Shown here in pieces: positions 34,771 to 43,910 of a stretch of 64,000 nt of DNA. The stretch's first letter is position 1. Each line of letters opens with the position of its first letter. The DNA lies in contig NZ_CBCRXM010000001.1 in NCBI RefSeq assembly GCF_965137005.1, positions 124,001 through 188,000 on the forward strand, in the 5' to 3' direction. A model generated the notes under the pieces. It was not told where the DNA came from and searched no databases. It worked only from the letters and a program-made list of their open reading frames with translations. The translations under genes were made by a program, and so were the position numbers. Source of the DNA: Sphingomonas_O antarctica (GTDB lineage Bacteria > Pseudomonadota > Alphaproteobacteria > Sphingomonadales > Sphingomonadaceae).

Positions 34771-35537
34771 AGAATCGGCTCCTGACGATCGGGCGTAGCG
34801 TAGAGATAGCCACCACCGAAATAGGCCTGAACACGTTCTTCTTCATAGAGCGTAATCTGGTCGATGGCACCCAAGCGCGGGACACCGGCAAACTGGCTCG
34901 CGCGGAGCGCATCGATCGTGATCTGCCGCTTCCGCCGGTCGACCTTCGCCATCATGATCGGGGCCAGCGCCGGTCCGCCCTCGCTGGCGAACTGGATATA
35001 CCGGACCAGCCGGTCGGCCTTGTCGATCCACAAATCGGTCACCGTTCCGGCGACTTCGCCATCGGCACCGATCAGCGGCCAGCCGGTCACGCCCGCATCT
35101 TCGCGCGCGATGCTGTAATCGGGTGCGCTGCTGAGCGGCACGATCCGGGGATGGCCGTCCATATCGAGATCGGCATGCTTGGCGCGTTCGGCCCAGGCAG
35201 CCGGTCCGATGCCGTCGGTGAACGGATCGCCGGTCGGGACGTACGGCGAACCTGATGACCGCTCCATCCGCCGGGCGGCGATATCGACCGGCTCGCGACC
35301 CTTGGTCGGGGTGCTGACCATACCGCGGTCGAACGGCAGGCGGAACGACTTGCTCGCGCTCGTGTGCATCGGGCCACCCGCGGTTTCGACGCGGCCGGAC
35401 ACTTCATCCTCCAGCGGATAGCCCTCACGCCGGTCTTCGCGGCGGAGGTAAAACACCAAGCCGATGAAGAACAGGACGAACGCCCAAAATACGAGGAGGG
35501 CGACATCGATACTGGGTGTAAGTTGCGGATGCATCAT
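34767..35537 (-). CDS. puhA: Photosynthetic reaction centre H subunit PuhA
   Basis: PuhA (about 256 aa) caps the cytoplasmic face of the reaction centre and guides protons to QB. It has one N-terminal membrane helix (VALLVFWAFVLFFIGLVFYL), then RREDRREGYPLEDE, and the PRC-barrel cytoplasmic domain with GWPLIGADGEVAGTVTDLWI and ARRMERSSGSPYVPTGDPF. The ATG at 35535-35537 has an AAAGG ribosome site; a TTG at 35549 overlapping the lhaA stop is possible too. It is eight bases from lhaA and overlaps puhB by four. Confidence 0.96.
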   Translation of the reverse strand: MMHPQLTPSIDVALLVFWAFVLFFIGLVFYLRREDRREGYPLEDEVSGRVETAGGPMHTSASKSFRLPFDRGMVSTPTKGREPVDIAARRMERSSGSPYVPTGDPFTDGIGPAAWAERAKHADLDMDGHPRIVPLSSAPDYSIAREDAGVTGWPLIGADGEVAGTVTDLWIDKADRLVRYIQFASEGGPALAPIMMAKVDRRKRQITIDALRASQFAGVPRLGAIDQITLYEEERVQAYFGGGYLYATPDRQEPIL

Positions 35538-35545
35538 ACTGCCTT

Positions 35546-37054
35546 TCAAGCCGGGAATTCACTGAGGCCGAAGCGGGTGGTTAGGGTGGTTTGCGACGTG
35601 CCGCTGACCAGCGGGCCGAGCGCGACGAGCATGCCGAACAACAGGCAGATCTCGATACAATAGACCGCAACATATCCGGTCACCGGGCCAGCCAGAGTTG
35701 GACCCAGGCGGTTGTCGATCGCCGCCGCCGAAATCGCATCGCGGGCGAATGCGCCGACGGCAATCGCCAGCCCGGCGGCGGTCGCCTGGACCGCGCCCCA
35801 TGCGCCGAGAGCGAGACCGTTGCGACCGCCGCCTGCGTCGGTATCGGCGATCGCCATCGCCGCGGTCAGCGTGCCGACCGAGAACAATCCGCCGCCCAAG
35901 CCGATAAATGTTGCGCCGGCTGCAAGCAGGAGCACCGAATGGAGCGGCCCGGCAAAGATCACCGACAGAAACGCGGCGACGCCGATCACGCCGCCATAGC
36001 CCGCCAGTCGATGCGGATCGGTCCCTTGGCCGAGATGGCGCGCGGCATAGGCGAATCCCGCCAGCATCCCGACCGCCCACAAGGCGGTGAGCGACGTGGT
36101 CGACCCGACCGACAGACCGAGGATCTGACCGCCATAAGGCTCGAGCAAAACGTCCTGCATGCTGAAGGCGGCGGCACCAAGGCCGACCGAAACGAGCAGC
36201 CGCATCGTCTTTGGCCGGGCGATGAAGACCGCCCAGATTTCGCGGAACGGCAGCGCCGGAATTGCGCTCTGCGTCGCCGACCGGTTGCGCGCTTCCTGCT
36301 TCCACAAGGCGATCACGTTGAGAACCATGGTCAGCACCGCCGCGCCCTGAACGATCTGAACGAGTTTCGTGGGGGTGAAGTCGGCCAGCAAACGACCGAT
36401 CACGATCGCGCTGACCATCGTCCCGATCAGCAGCATGACGTAAAGCAAGGCGACAACCCGCGGTCGCGCGTCTTCGGGTGCCAAATCGGTGGCGAGGGCG
36501 AGCCCCGCCGTCTGCGTCGTGTGCATCCCCGCACCGACGAGCAGGAACGCGAGCCCGGCACCAATTTGTCCGACTACCGCGGGACCTTTGCCGCCGCCGG
36601 TCATCACCAGCAACGCGAACGGCAACAAAGCCAGCCCGCCAAACTGCATCAAGGTGCCGAACCAGATATACGGCACACGCTTCCAGCCGAGCAGCGACTG
36701 ATGCGTGTCAGAGCGAAAGCCGATCAGCGCGCGCAACGGCGCGAACAGCAGCGGCAGCGAGACCATGATCGCGACGACCGACGCCGACATCCCCAGTTCG
36801 ACGATCATCACGCGATTAAGCGTGCCCGTCAGCAGGACTGCGGCCATGCCGACCGAAACCTGAAAAAGCGACAATCGCAGAAGGCGGCGAAGCGGCAGTT
36901 CCTTCGTCGCGGCATCCGCGAACGGCAGGAAGCGCGCGCCGAGACGGTTCCAGAATGCGCCGGTCTTGAGCGAGGCGATACGAGTCATTTCCGCAGCGCC
37001 ATCGGGCGCGATCTGCGGCGCCAGTGAACTCTTCAGGGCAGCGAGATGGCTCAT
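35546..37054 (-). CDS. lhaA: LH1 assembly protein LhaA (PucC/BCH family transporter-like)
   Basis: LhaA (502 aa) is a 12-helix major-facilitator-like protein of the BCH family, which is proposed to deliver bacteriochlorophyll or antenna peptides for LH1 assembly. It shows LRRLLRLSLFQVSVGMAAVLLTG in segments, TLNRVMIVELGM, KRVPYIWFGTLMQFGGLALL, and ALGAWGAVQATAAGLAIA. The ATG at 37052-37054 overlaps the bchM stop by 4 bp. A paralogue lies after bchG (49295-50641). Confidence 0.94.
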   Translation of the reverse strand: MSHLAALKSSLAPQIAPDGAAEMTRIASLKTGAFWNRLGARFLPFADAATKELPLRRLLRLSLFQVSVGMAAVLLTGTLNRVMIVELGMSASVVAIMVSLPLLFAPLRALIGFRSDTHQSLLGWKRVPYIWFGTLMQFGGLALLPFALLVMTGGGKGPAVVGQIGAGLAFLLVGAGMHTTQTAGLALATDLAPEDARPRVVALLYVMLLIGTMVSAIVIGRLLADFTPTKLVQIVQGAAVLTMVLNVIALWKQEARNRSATQSAIPALPFREIWAVFIARPKTMRLLVSVGLGAAAFSMQDVLLEPYGGQILGLSVGSTTSLTALWAVGMLAGFAYAARHLGQGTDPHRLAGYGGVIGVAAFLSVIFAGPLHSVLLLAAGATFIGLGGGLFSVGTLTAAMAIADTDAGGGRNGLALGAWGAVQATAAGLAIAVGAFARDAISAAAIDNRLGPTLAGPVTGYVAVYCIEICLLFGMLVALGPLVSGTSQTTLTTRFGLSEFPA

Positions 37055-37737
37055 CCCGGCATGATCTCCAAGGCGTGGCTGGTGTAGAAACTGGCGGAAA
37101 TGCGACGGTCGCGGCCGATGCGCGCCTGGGGCATTGCGGTGTTGATCAGCGCGCGCAGCCGGGTGTCGCGCACCGGGCGGATCGCAGGCGAGCGGTCGCT
37201 GCGTGGAAACAACCGGCCCATGCCGAGCATCGCGCTGAGCAACACGGTTTGCGGGGCAAAGGTAAAGACGATCGAGCCGCGTGTGCGCCGCGCCAGCTGT
37301 TGCAACACGTTGACGATGTCGGCGGCCTGATAATGGATCAGCGAGTCCATCGCGACAACGTGATCGAAGCTGCCCAGCGCCGGATCGAGCATGTCGCCGA
37401 CGCGCCAATCGATGGCGGCCGCGGCAGGCGCCCGGTCCTGGGCAATCTTCACGAGGCTGCCCGCGACGTCGATTGCCACGACTTCGGCCCCGCGCGCGGC
37501 CGCTTCCACCGCCAGCGCACCCGTACCGCAGCCCGCGTCAAGCAAGCGCAAGCCACGCATGTCCGCCGGCAGCCAACCGAGCAGCGTGTCGCGCATCTCG
37601 CTGCGTCCGGCGCGAACCGTCGCGCGAATACCGCTGACCGGCGCGTCCGACGTCAGCTGCTCCCACGCCTTTGCCGCGGTGCGGTCGAAATAGGTTTCGA
37701 GATTGCCGCGAAACCGGTCGTACGTCGCCGTCGTCAT
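37051..37737 (-). CDS. bchM: Mg-protoporphyrin IX O-methyltransferase BchM
   Basis: BchM (228 aa) methylates the 13-propionate of Mg-protoporphyrin, using SAM. The N-terminus YDRFRGNLETYFDRTAAKAW is the family start. The SAM motif is LRLLDAGCGTGALAVEAAARG, followed by VVAIDVAGSLVKIAQDR and VAMDSLIHYQAADI. The C-terminus has the expected ISASFYTSHALEI. It starts one base before the bchL stop would end (a one-base gap) and overlaps lhaA by 4 bp. Confidence 0.96.
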   Translation of the reverse strand: MTTATYDRFRGNLETYFDRTAAKAWEQLTSDAPVSGIRATVRAGRSEMRDTLLGWLPADMRGLRLLDAGCGTGALAVEAAARGAEVVAIDVAGSLVKIAQDRAPAAAAIDWRVGDMLDPALGSFDHVVAMDSLIHYQAADIVNVLQQLARRTRGSIVFTFAPQTVLLSAMLGMGRLFPRSDRSPAIRPVRDTRLRALINTAMPQARIGRDRRISASFYTSHALEIMPG

Positions 37738-37738
37738 C

Positions 37739-38644
37739 TCATTCGAACCCCAGGAATTCGAAGATATCGCGATCCTTCATCGGGTTTGCGTCGAGCGGTT
37801 CGCAACCGGCCCACATGGTCGCGGCGAGGCGTTTATACTCGTCACACGCGGCGGCGACCTCGGGGGTCTGTTCCATTTCGAACAGGGTGCATTTTTTGAG
37901 GCGGCTGCGGCGGATCGCGTCGAGATCGGGGAAATGCGCGAGGGTCTTGAGGCCAGTCGCTTCGTTGAAGCGGTCGATCTCGTCGGTTGCGGCTGACCGG
38001 TTGGCGATGACGCCCGCCATGCGCACGTCGTAATTCTTCGACTTGGCCTTGATCGCCGCGACGATGCGATTCATTGCGAAGATGCTGTCGAAATCGTTGG
38101 AGGCGACGACCACCGCGCGCTCGGCATGCTGCAACGGTGCTGCAAACCCGCCGCACACGACGTCGCCGAGAACGTCGAACAGGACGACATCGGTTTCTTC
38201 CAGCAGATGGTGCTGTTTGAGCAGTTTGACCGTCTGCCCGACGACATAGCCGCCGCATCCAGTGCCCGCCGGGGGGCCGCCGGCTTCGACGCACATCACG
38301 CCGTTATAGCCTTCGAACATGTAATCCTCGGGTCGCAATTCCTCGGCGTGGAAATTCACCGTTTCGAGGATGTCGATCACCGTCGGCATCAGTTTTTTGG
38401 TCAGCGTGAACGTGCTGTCATGCTTTGGGTCGCAGCCGATCTGCAGCACGCGCTTGCCGAGCAGGGAGAACGCTGCCGAAAGGTTCGACGAGGTGGTCGA
38501 CTTGCCGATGCCGCCCTTGCCATAGACGGCGAATACCTTCGCATTGCCGATGCGGTCGCTGGGGTCGAGCGCAACCTGGACGCTGCCGTCGCCGTCGAGG
38601 CCAATCTGGTCGCGAACGCGTGTGGGGGGATCGAGTAATGCCAT
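37739..38644 (-). CDS. bchL: Light-independent protochlorophyllide reductase iron protein BchL
   Basis: BchL (301 aa) is the ATP-driven electron donor to BchNB for ring D reduction. The P-loop is AVYGKGGIGKSTTSSNLSAA, switch motif GCDPKHDSTFTLT follows, and [4Fe-4S] cysteines lie in GTGCGGY and DVVCGGF. The sequence FEMEQTPEVAAACDEYKRLA near the C-terminus is typical. It lies 11 bp after bchH. Because DPOR is oxygen-sensitive, its presence with AcsF is the usual combination in aerobic phototrophs. Confidence 0.97.
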   Translation of the reverse strand: MALLDPPTRVRDQIGLDGDGSVQVALDPSDRIGNAKVFAVYGKGGIGKSTTSSNLSAAFSLLGKRVLQIGCDPKHDSTFTLTKKLMPTVIDILETVNFHAEELRPEDYMFEGYNGVMCVEAGGPPAGTGCGGYVVGQTVKLLKQHHLLEETDVVLFDVLGDVVCGGFAAPLQHAERAVVVASNDFDSIFAMNRIVAAIKAKSKNYDVRMAGVIANRSAATDEIDRFNEATGLKTLAHFPDLDAIRRSRLKKCTLFEMEQTPEVAAACDEYKRLAATMWAGCEPLDANPMKDRDIFEFLGFE

Positions 38645-38655
38645 GATCTTGTTCC

Positions 38656-41600
38656 TTATGCCGCAACCGCAACGACACCCTCGAGACGATCCTCGAGTTC
38701 ATCGCTGGCGGCATGGAGTGCGGCGAGCGTCGCCGCGTCGGGTTGCCAATAATTCCGGTCGGATGCTTCGATCAGGCGGTTGGCGACACGCGCCGCCGCC
38801 TTGGGGTTAAGCGCCGCGATCCGTTCGCGCATCGCGGCGTCGAGCACATAGGTCTCGCCGATCCGCTGATAGACCCACGGATCGACCTCGCCCGTCGTCG
38901 CCGACCAACCCATGGTGGTGGTGACGCTGCCTTCGATTTGGCGGACGCCCTCATAGCCGTGGCGCAGCAAGCTTTCGGTCCACACCGGGTTGAGAATGCG
39001 GGTGCGGGTTTCGAGCGCGACCTGTTCCTGCAGCGAGCGAACCTTGCCCGCACCTTGTGTCTGGTCGCCGATATAGACCGGCGCAGTTTGGCCACCCTTG
39101 GCGCGAGTCACGGCGCGGCTGATCCCGCCGAGCGTATCGACATATTGATCGATACTGGTGATGCCGAGCTCAACGCTTTCGAGATTTTGATAGGCGCAAT
39201 CGACGGTCTTCAGCGCCGCTGCGAGGACCGCCGCCTGACGAACCGGTGCGCCTTTGACGCCGTAAGCAAAACCCTTCTGCCGCTCGAAACTGTCGGCCAG
39301 CTCGTCGGGATCGGTCCACGCGCCCGTGTCGATCATCAGATTGACGTTCGCGCCATAGGCCCCTTCGGCATTGGAAAACACGCGCAACGCAGCGGTTTCG
39401 ATATCGCAGCCATGTTCGGCGCTGTGCGACAAAGCGTGGCGGCGGATGAAATTGAGCGCGAGAGGCTCATCTGCTTCGGCCGCGAGCAACGCCGCCTGTG
39501 CCAGCATCCGTGTTTGCAGCGGGAGGAGGTCGCGGAACACGCCCGACAAAGTGACGACCACATCGATCCGCGGGCGACCGAGTTCGGCGAGGCTGACCAA
39601 TTCGGCGCCCGCCAAGCGGTTGTAGCTGTCGAAGCGCGGGCGCGCGCCCATCAGCGCCATCGCCTGGGCGATCTGCGCGCCTTCGCTCTTGAGGTTGTCG
39701 GTGCCCCACAACACCATCGCCACTGTTTCGGGCAGATGCCCGGAATCGGCGAGGCTGCGGTCGATCAGCCGCTGTGCCTGCGCCGCGCCATCGCGAACGG
39801 CATAGGCCGAAGGAATGCAGAACGGGTCGAACCCGTGAATGTTGCGGCCAGTCGGCAGGATCTCGGGCGAGCGCAGCAGGTCGCCGCCGGCCACCGGCAG
39901 AATATAGCGTCCGTCGAGCGCGCGGACGATGCCGTCAATCTCACCATTGGCCGACAGCGCACGGTCGAGCGCGAGCATATCCTTGAGCAGCGGGGTATCG
40001 GCCTTCAGCATGCCGTCGATCAACGCGACGATCGCGTCATGCGCCAGTTTCTCACCGCGCGCATCGGAAGATGCGGCGATCATGTCGATCCGCTCTTCGC
40101 GGGTCGCAGCCTCGCCGGCGATGTGCAGCCCCTGCGGGATCAACTCGCGCTCGATCTCGTAGAGCCGTGCGGCCAGCGCCCGCACGTCGTGGCCGTCAAG
40201 GTCGAGGGCATCGGCCTGGTCGACGATCAATTCGGCCAGTTCGCGCGCTTCATCGCTGGCGGGCGTCGTGGCCCGCCAGCGCTCGACGGTGGCCTTGAGC
40301 GCGGCCAGACCTTTGTACACGCCTGAGTTTGTCAGTGCGGGAGTCAGATACGATACCAACGTCGCGCCCGAACGGCGCTTGGCCAAAACGCCCTCCGACG
40401 GGTTGTTGGCGGCGTAGAGATAGATGTTTGGCAAATCGCCGATCAACCGGTCGGGCCAGCATTCGGCGCTCAGGCCGGATTGCTTGCCGGGCATGAATTC
40501 CAGGCTGCCATGCGTGCCGAAATGCAGCACCGCATGCGCCCGAAAATCCTCGCGTAGCCAGCGATAAAAGGCCGCAAAAGCGTGTGTCGGTGCGAAGCGG
40601 CCCTCGAACAGCAAGCGCATCGGATCGCCTTCGTAACCCAGTGCCGGTTGCAGGCCGACAAAGATCTTGCCGAATTGCGCGCCGAGGATCTGCACCGCTG
40701 TGCCGTCGGATTGCAGCTTGCCCGGCGCCGGCCCCCAGCTCGCTTCGATCTCGTCGAGATAGGTTTCGCGGGCGACGATCGTGTCGGCGCTGACCCGGGC
40801 GTGGACGTTTGCCTCGGTCCCGTAGCGCGCGGCGTTGCCGCCCAATATGGCGTTGCGGACATCGTCGACCGTCGCCGGCACGTCGACATCATAGCCTTCG
40901 CGCTCAAGCCGCTGCAGCGTTGCGTGGAGCGATGCGAACACGCTGAGGAACTGCGCGGTGCCTGCGGCGCCGGCATTGGGCGGGAAATTGAACAGCACCA
41001 CCGCAACGCGCTTTTCGGCATTTTCGGCACGGCGCAAGGCAATGATCTTGGTCACGCGCGCGGCGAGCATTTCGGCGCGCTCGCTGCACGGTTGCATCGC
41101 CCGGACTTCGGTCGCGGCGGGGAAGGTGCAATGCCGTGCGCAGCCGGTGCAGGGCGCGTCGCTGCCGTCCGAACGGCCACCGAACATCATCGGGACGGTA
41201 CCGCCGTCGAGTTCCGGGATCGCAACCATCATCGTCGATTCGAGCGGGAGCAGACCCTGGCGGTTGGCGCCCCAGGCCTGCAGCGTCTGAAACTCGACCG
41301 GATGCGCGGCGATATAAGGGCGGTCGAGCTTGGTCAGCATCGCCTCGGCCGCCGCCGTGTCGTTATAGGCCGGGCCACCGACGAGGCTGAACCCGGTCAG
41401 ATTCACCACCGCATCGACGATTGGCACACCGTCGCGCATGAACAGCGTCTCGATCGCCGGACGCCCGTCGAGGCCGCCCGCGAATGCCGGGATGACGTTC
41501 AGCCCGCGGGCCTCCATCGCCGCGATCACACCATCATAATGCCCGGCATCCTTGGCCAGCACATAGGACCGCAGCATCAGCAGGCCGACCGTGCCCTTGG

Positions 41601-42345
41601 CATCGCGGTGACGCGGCAATTCGGTCGCGGTCGCGGCGATCCGGTCGGGCAGGGCAGGGTGATAAACGCCCACTTCGGGATAATCGCGCGGCGCTTCGGC
41701 CTTCATCGTGCCGCGCAGCGCCCGGCGCTCGCCATCGGCATAGCGATCGATCAAGCCACGGACCATGTCGAAGACATTGTCGTCCGACGCCGCGAGCCAA
41801 TATTGCATCGTCAGGAAATAGGCCCGCACGTCCTGCGCGGTTCCCGGCACGAAACGCAGCAGCTTGGGCAAACGCCGCAACACCGCCATCTGTCCGGCAC
41901 CCGAGCTTGCGCCGGATTTGTTTGTGCCGCGCATTTTCTTGATCAGCGACAGCAAGCCGGTGGTGGGCTTGTCCATGCGGTAATCGCCCATGCGGGTCAG
42001 CTTGACGATGTCGCCCGCCGACATCAGCCCGACCATCGCATCGCAATCGTTCTGGCGTGCCTGCAATTGCGGCAGGACGGCGCGGACGTGATCTTCGAGG
42101 AACAGCATCGTCATCAGGACGATGTCGCCGCGGGCGATGTCGGCATGCGCGGCCGCGAGGGCCTCCGGCTTTTCTTCCCAATCGGCGGCGGCGTGGAAGC
42201 CGATCGTGACTCCCGAATTTTCGCGGAGTAGCCGCGCCTGCGCGCGCTGGATCGCGCCCGACAAATGATTGTCGAGAGTGATGATGACCACGCGCACGGG
42301 AACCGGCTGCGCGACGGTTGCGGAGGGCGAAATGCTATCGCGCAT
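38656..42345 (-). CDS. bchH: Magnesium chelatase catalytic subunit BchH
   Basis: BchH (about 1,229 aa) binds protoporphyrin IX and inserts Mg2+ with BchI and BchD. It begins MRDSISPSATVAQP. Family segments include VVIITLDNHLSGAIQRA, PDRLIGDLPNIYLYAANNPS, FGTHGSLEFMPGKQ and HGFDPFCIPSAYA. The C-terminal GTLGGISRAVTRAKGG-type motif reads DTLGGISRAVTRAKGG. A cysteine group CTGCARHC lies near residue 420. The start chosen overlaps bchB by 11 bp; other Met codons a few residues upstream are possible. The only bchH in the window. Confidence 0.97.
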   Translation of the reverse strand: MRDSISPSATVAQPVPVRVVIITLDNHLSGAIQRAQARLLRENSGVTIGFHAAADWEEKPEALAAAHADIARGDIVLMTMLFLEDHVRAVLPQLQARQNDCDAMVGLMSAGDIVKLTRMGDYRMDKPTTGLLSLIKKMRGTNKSGASSGAGQMAVLRRLPKLLRFVPGTAQDVRAYFLTMQYWLAASDDNVFDMVRGLIDRYADGERRALRGTMKAEAPRDYPEVGVYHPALPDRIAATATELPRHRDAKGTVGLLMLRSYVLAKDAGHYDGVIAAMEARGLNVIPAFAGGLDGRPAIETLFMRDGVPIVDAVVNLTGFSLVGGPAYNDTAAAEAMLTKLDRPYIAAHPVEFQTLQAWGANRQGLLPLESTMMVAIPELDGGTVPMMFGGRSDGSDAPCTGCARHCTFPAATEVRAMQPCSERAEMLAARVTKIIALRRAENAEKRVAVVLFNFPPNAGAAGTAQFLSVFASLHATLQRLEREGYDVDVPATVDDVRNAILGGNAARYGTEANVHARVSADTIVARETYLDEIEASWGPAPGKLQSDGTAVQILGAQFGKIFVGLQPALGYEGDPMRLLFEGRFAPTHAFAAFYRWLREDFRAHAVLHFGTHGSLEFMPGKQSGLSAECWPDRLIGDLPNIYLYAANNPSEGVLAKRRSGATLVSYLTPALTNSGVYKGLAALKATVERWRATTPASDEARELAELIVDQADALDLDGHDVRALAARLYEIERELIPQGLHIAGEAATREERIDMIAASSDARGEKLAHDAIVALIDGMLKADTPLLKDMLALDRALSANGEIDGIVRALDGRYILPVAGGDLLRSPEILPTGRNIHGFDPFCIPSAYAVRDGAAQAQRLIDRSLADSGHLPETVAMVLWGTDNLKSEGAQIAQAMALMGARPRFDSYNRLAGAELVSLAELGRPRIDVVVTLSGVFRDLLPLQTRMLAQAALLAAEADEPLALNFIRRHALSHSAEHGCDIETAALRVFSNAEGAYGANVNLMIDTGAWTDPDELADSFERQKGFAYGVKGAPVRQAAVLAAALKTVDCAYQNLESVELGITSIDQYVDTLGGISRAVTRAKGGQTAPVYIGDQTQGAGKVRSLQEQVALETRTRILNPVWTESLLRHGYEGVRQIEGSVTTTMGWSATTGEVDPWVYQRIGETYVLDAAMRERIAALNPKAAARVANRLIEASDRNYWQPDAATLAALHAASDELEDRLEGVVAVAA

Positions 42346-43906
42346 AATGCGCCTTCGCATCGTACAGCGTGTCGAGCGTGATAGCGGACAGCCCCTGCTC
42401 GGTGGCATAACGCTCGGTGTTCCGCCGCGCCTTGCCGCGCACGAAGAACGGGATTTTCAGCAATTCTTTTTCGGCGTCGGCGGTCCAGCCGGTCGTTTCG
42501 ACTGCAGGGGCCAGCTCACCGTCATCGACCATTGGCTGAACGACAGGTGCCGCCGCCGCATCATGCGCTTTGGCAGGGGCCGAGCCATGACCGAGATGGC
42601 TCGCGCCGCTCGCGTCCGAAAATTCGAAATCGTCGCGGAACATCGTCAGCAGATGCTCCTCCAACCCCATCACCAGCGGATGGACCCAGGTGTCGAACAG
42701 CACGTTGGCGCCTTCGAACCCCATTTGCGGCGAGTAACGCGCCGGGAAATCCTGCACATGGACCGGCGCGGAAATGACCGCGCAGGGCACGCGCAGCCGC
42801 TTGGCGATGTGGCGCTCCATCTGCGTGCCAAGCACCAGTTCGGGTTGCAGCGCGGCGATCGCGTCCTCGACCTCGAGATAGTCGTCGGTGATCAGCGGCT
42901 CGACGCCATAAAGTTTCGCCGCGTCACGCACGTCGCGCGCGAATTCGCGATTGTAACAGCCGAGGCCGACGACCTCGAAGCCGAGTTCGTCGCGCGCCAC
43001 GCGGGCAGCGGCAACGGCATGAGTCGCATCACCGAAAATGAAAACGCGCTTGCCGGTCAGATAGGTCGAGTCGACCGAACGGCTCCACCACGGCATGTTC
43101 GACGTGTCGAGCGCCCGCGTTGGGTCGACCCCGGCGAGCTCGGCGACTTCAGCGATGAACTCGCGCGTCGCCGCATGGCCGATTGGCACGGTGCGGATAG
43201 TCTTTTGTCCGAAGGTCTTGTCGAGCCAGCGGCACGTCGTGTCGGCGATTTCGGGATAAAGGCAGATGTTGAAATCGGCCTCGCCGAGCAGCGCCAGATC
43301 AGCGGGCGTCGCACCCAGCGGAGCCGTCACGTTGACGTCGATCCCCATCGTGCCGAGCAACCGGGTGATTTCGATCACGTCGTCGCGGTGCCGAAAACCG
43401 AGCGCCGTCGCGCCGAGCAGATTGACGCGCGGGCGACGCCCCTCGCGTGGCAAAGCGCGTGCATCCTTGTCCGCCAGCTTGCGGACCAATTGGTAAAATG
43501 TTTCCGCCGCGCCCCAATTTTCCTTGCGCTGATAGCTCGGCAATTCGAGCGCGACGACGGGGCAGGGCAGTCCCATCGCCTGCGCCATGCCGGCGGGATC
43601 GTCCTGGATCAGTTCGGCGGTGCACGATGCTCCGACCAGCATCGCCTGTGGCTTGAACCGCGCATAAGCATCGCGCGTCGCGGCCTGGAACAATTCGGCC
43701 GTGTCCTTGCCCAGGTCGCGCGCCTGGAACGTGGTGTAGGTAACCGGCGGGCGCTTGCCGCGCCGTTCGATCATCGTGAACAACAAATCGGCATAGGTAT
43801 CGCCCTGCGGCGCGTGGAGGACGTAATGGACCCCCTCCATCGCCGTCGCGATGCGCATCGCGCCTACGTGCGGCGGGCCTTCATACGTCCAGACGGTCAG
43901 CTGCAC
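42335..43906 (-). CDS. bchB: Light-independent protochlorophyllide reductase subunit BchB
   Basis: BchB (523 aa) pairs with BchN as the catalytic core of DPOR. The N-terminus MQLTVWTYEGPPHVGAMRIA leads to the unusual aspartate ligand of the [4Fe-4S] cluster, Asp36 in HAPQGDTYADLLF. The cluster cysteine is in LVGASCTAELIQDD. The segment ISAPVHVQDFPARYSPQMGF and a separate C-terminal helical domain (GWTADAEKELLKIPFFVRGK) are typical. A Ala/Pro-rich linker (about residues 420-470) separates the two. It follows bchN by four bases. Confidence 0.97.
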   Translation of the reverse strand: MQLTVWTYEGPPHVGAMRIATAMEGVHYVLHAPQGDTYADLLFTMIERRGKRPPVTYTTFQARDLGKDTAELFQAATRDAYARFKPQAMLVGASCTAELIQDDPAGMAQAMGLPCPVVALELPSYQRKENWGAAETFYQLVRKLADKDARALPREGRRPRVNLLGATALGFRHRDDVIEITRLLGTMGIDVNVTAPLGATPADLALLGEADFNICLYPEIADTTCRWLDKTFGQKTIRTVPIGHAATREFIAEVAELAGVDPTRALDTSNMPWWSRSVDSTYLTGKRVFIFGDATHAVAAARVARDELGFEVVGLGCYNREFARDVRDAAKLYGVEPLITDDYLEVEDAIAALQPELVLGTQMERHIAKRLRVPCAVISAPVHVQDFPARYSPQMGFEGANVLFDTWVHPLVMGLEEHLLTMFRDDFEFSDASGASHLGHGSAPAKAHDAAAAPVVQPMVDDGELAPAVETTGWTADAEKELLKIPFFVRGKARRNTERYATEQGLSAITLDTLYDAKAHYAR

Positions 43907-43910
43907 GGCG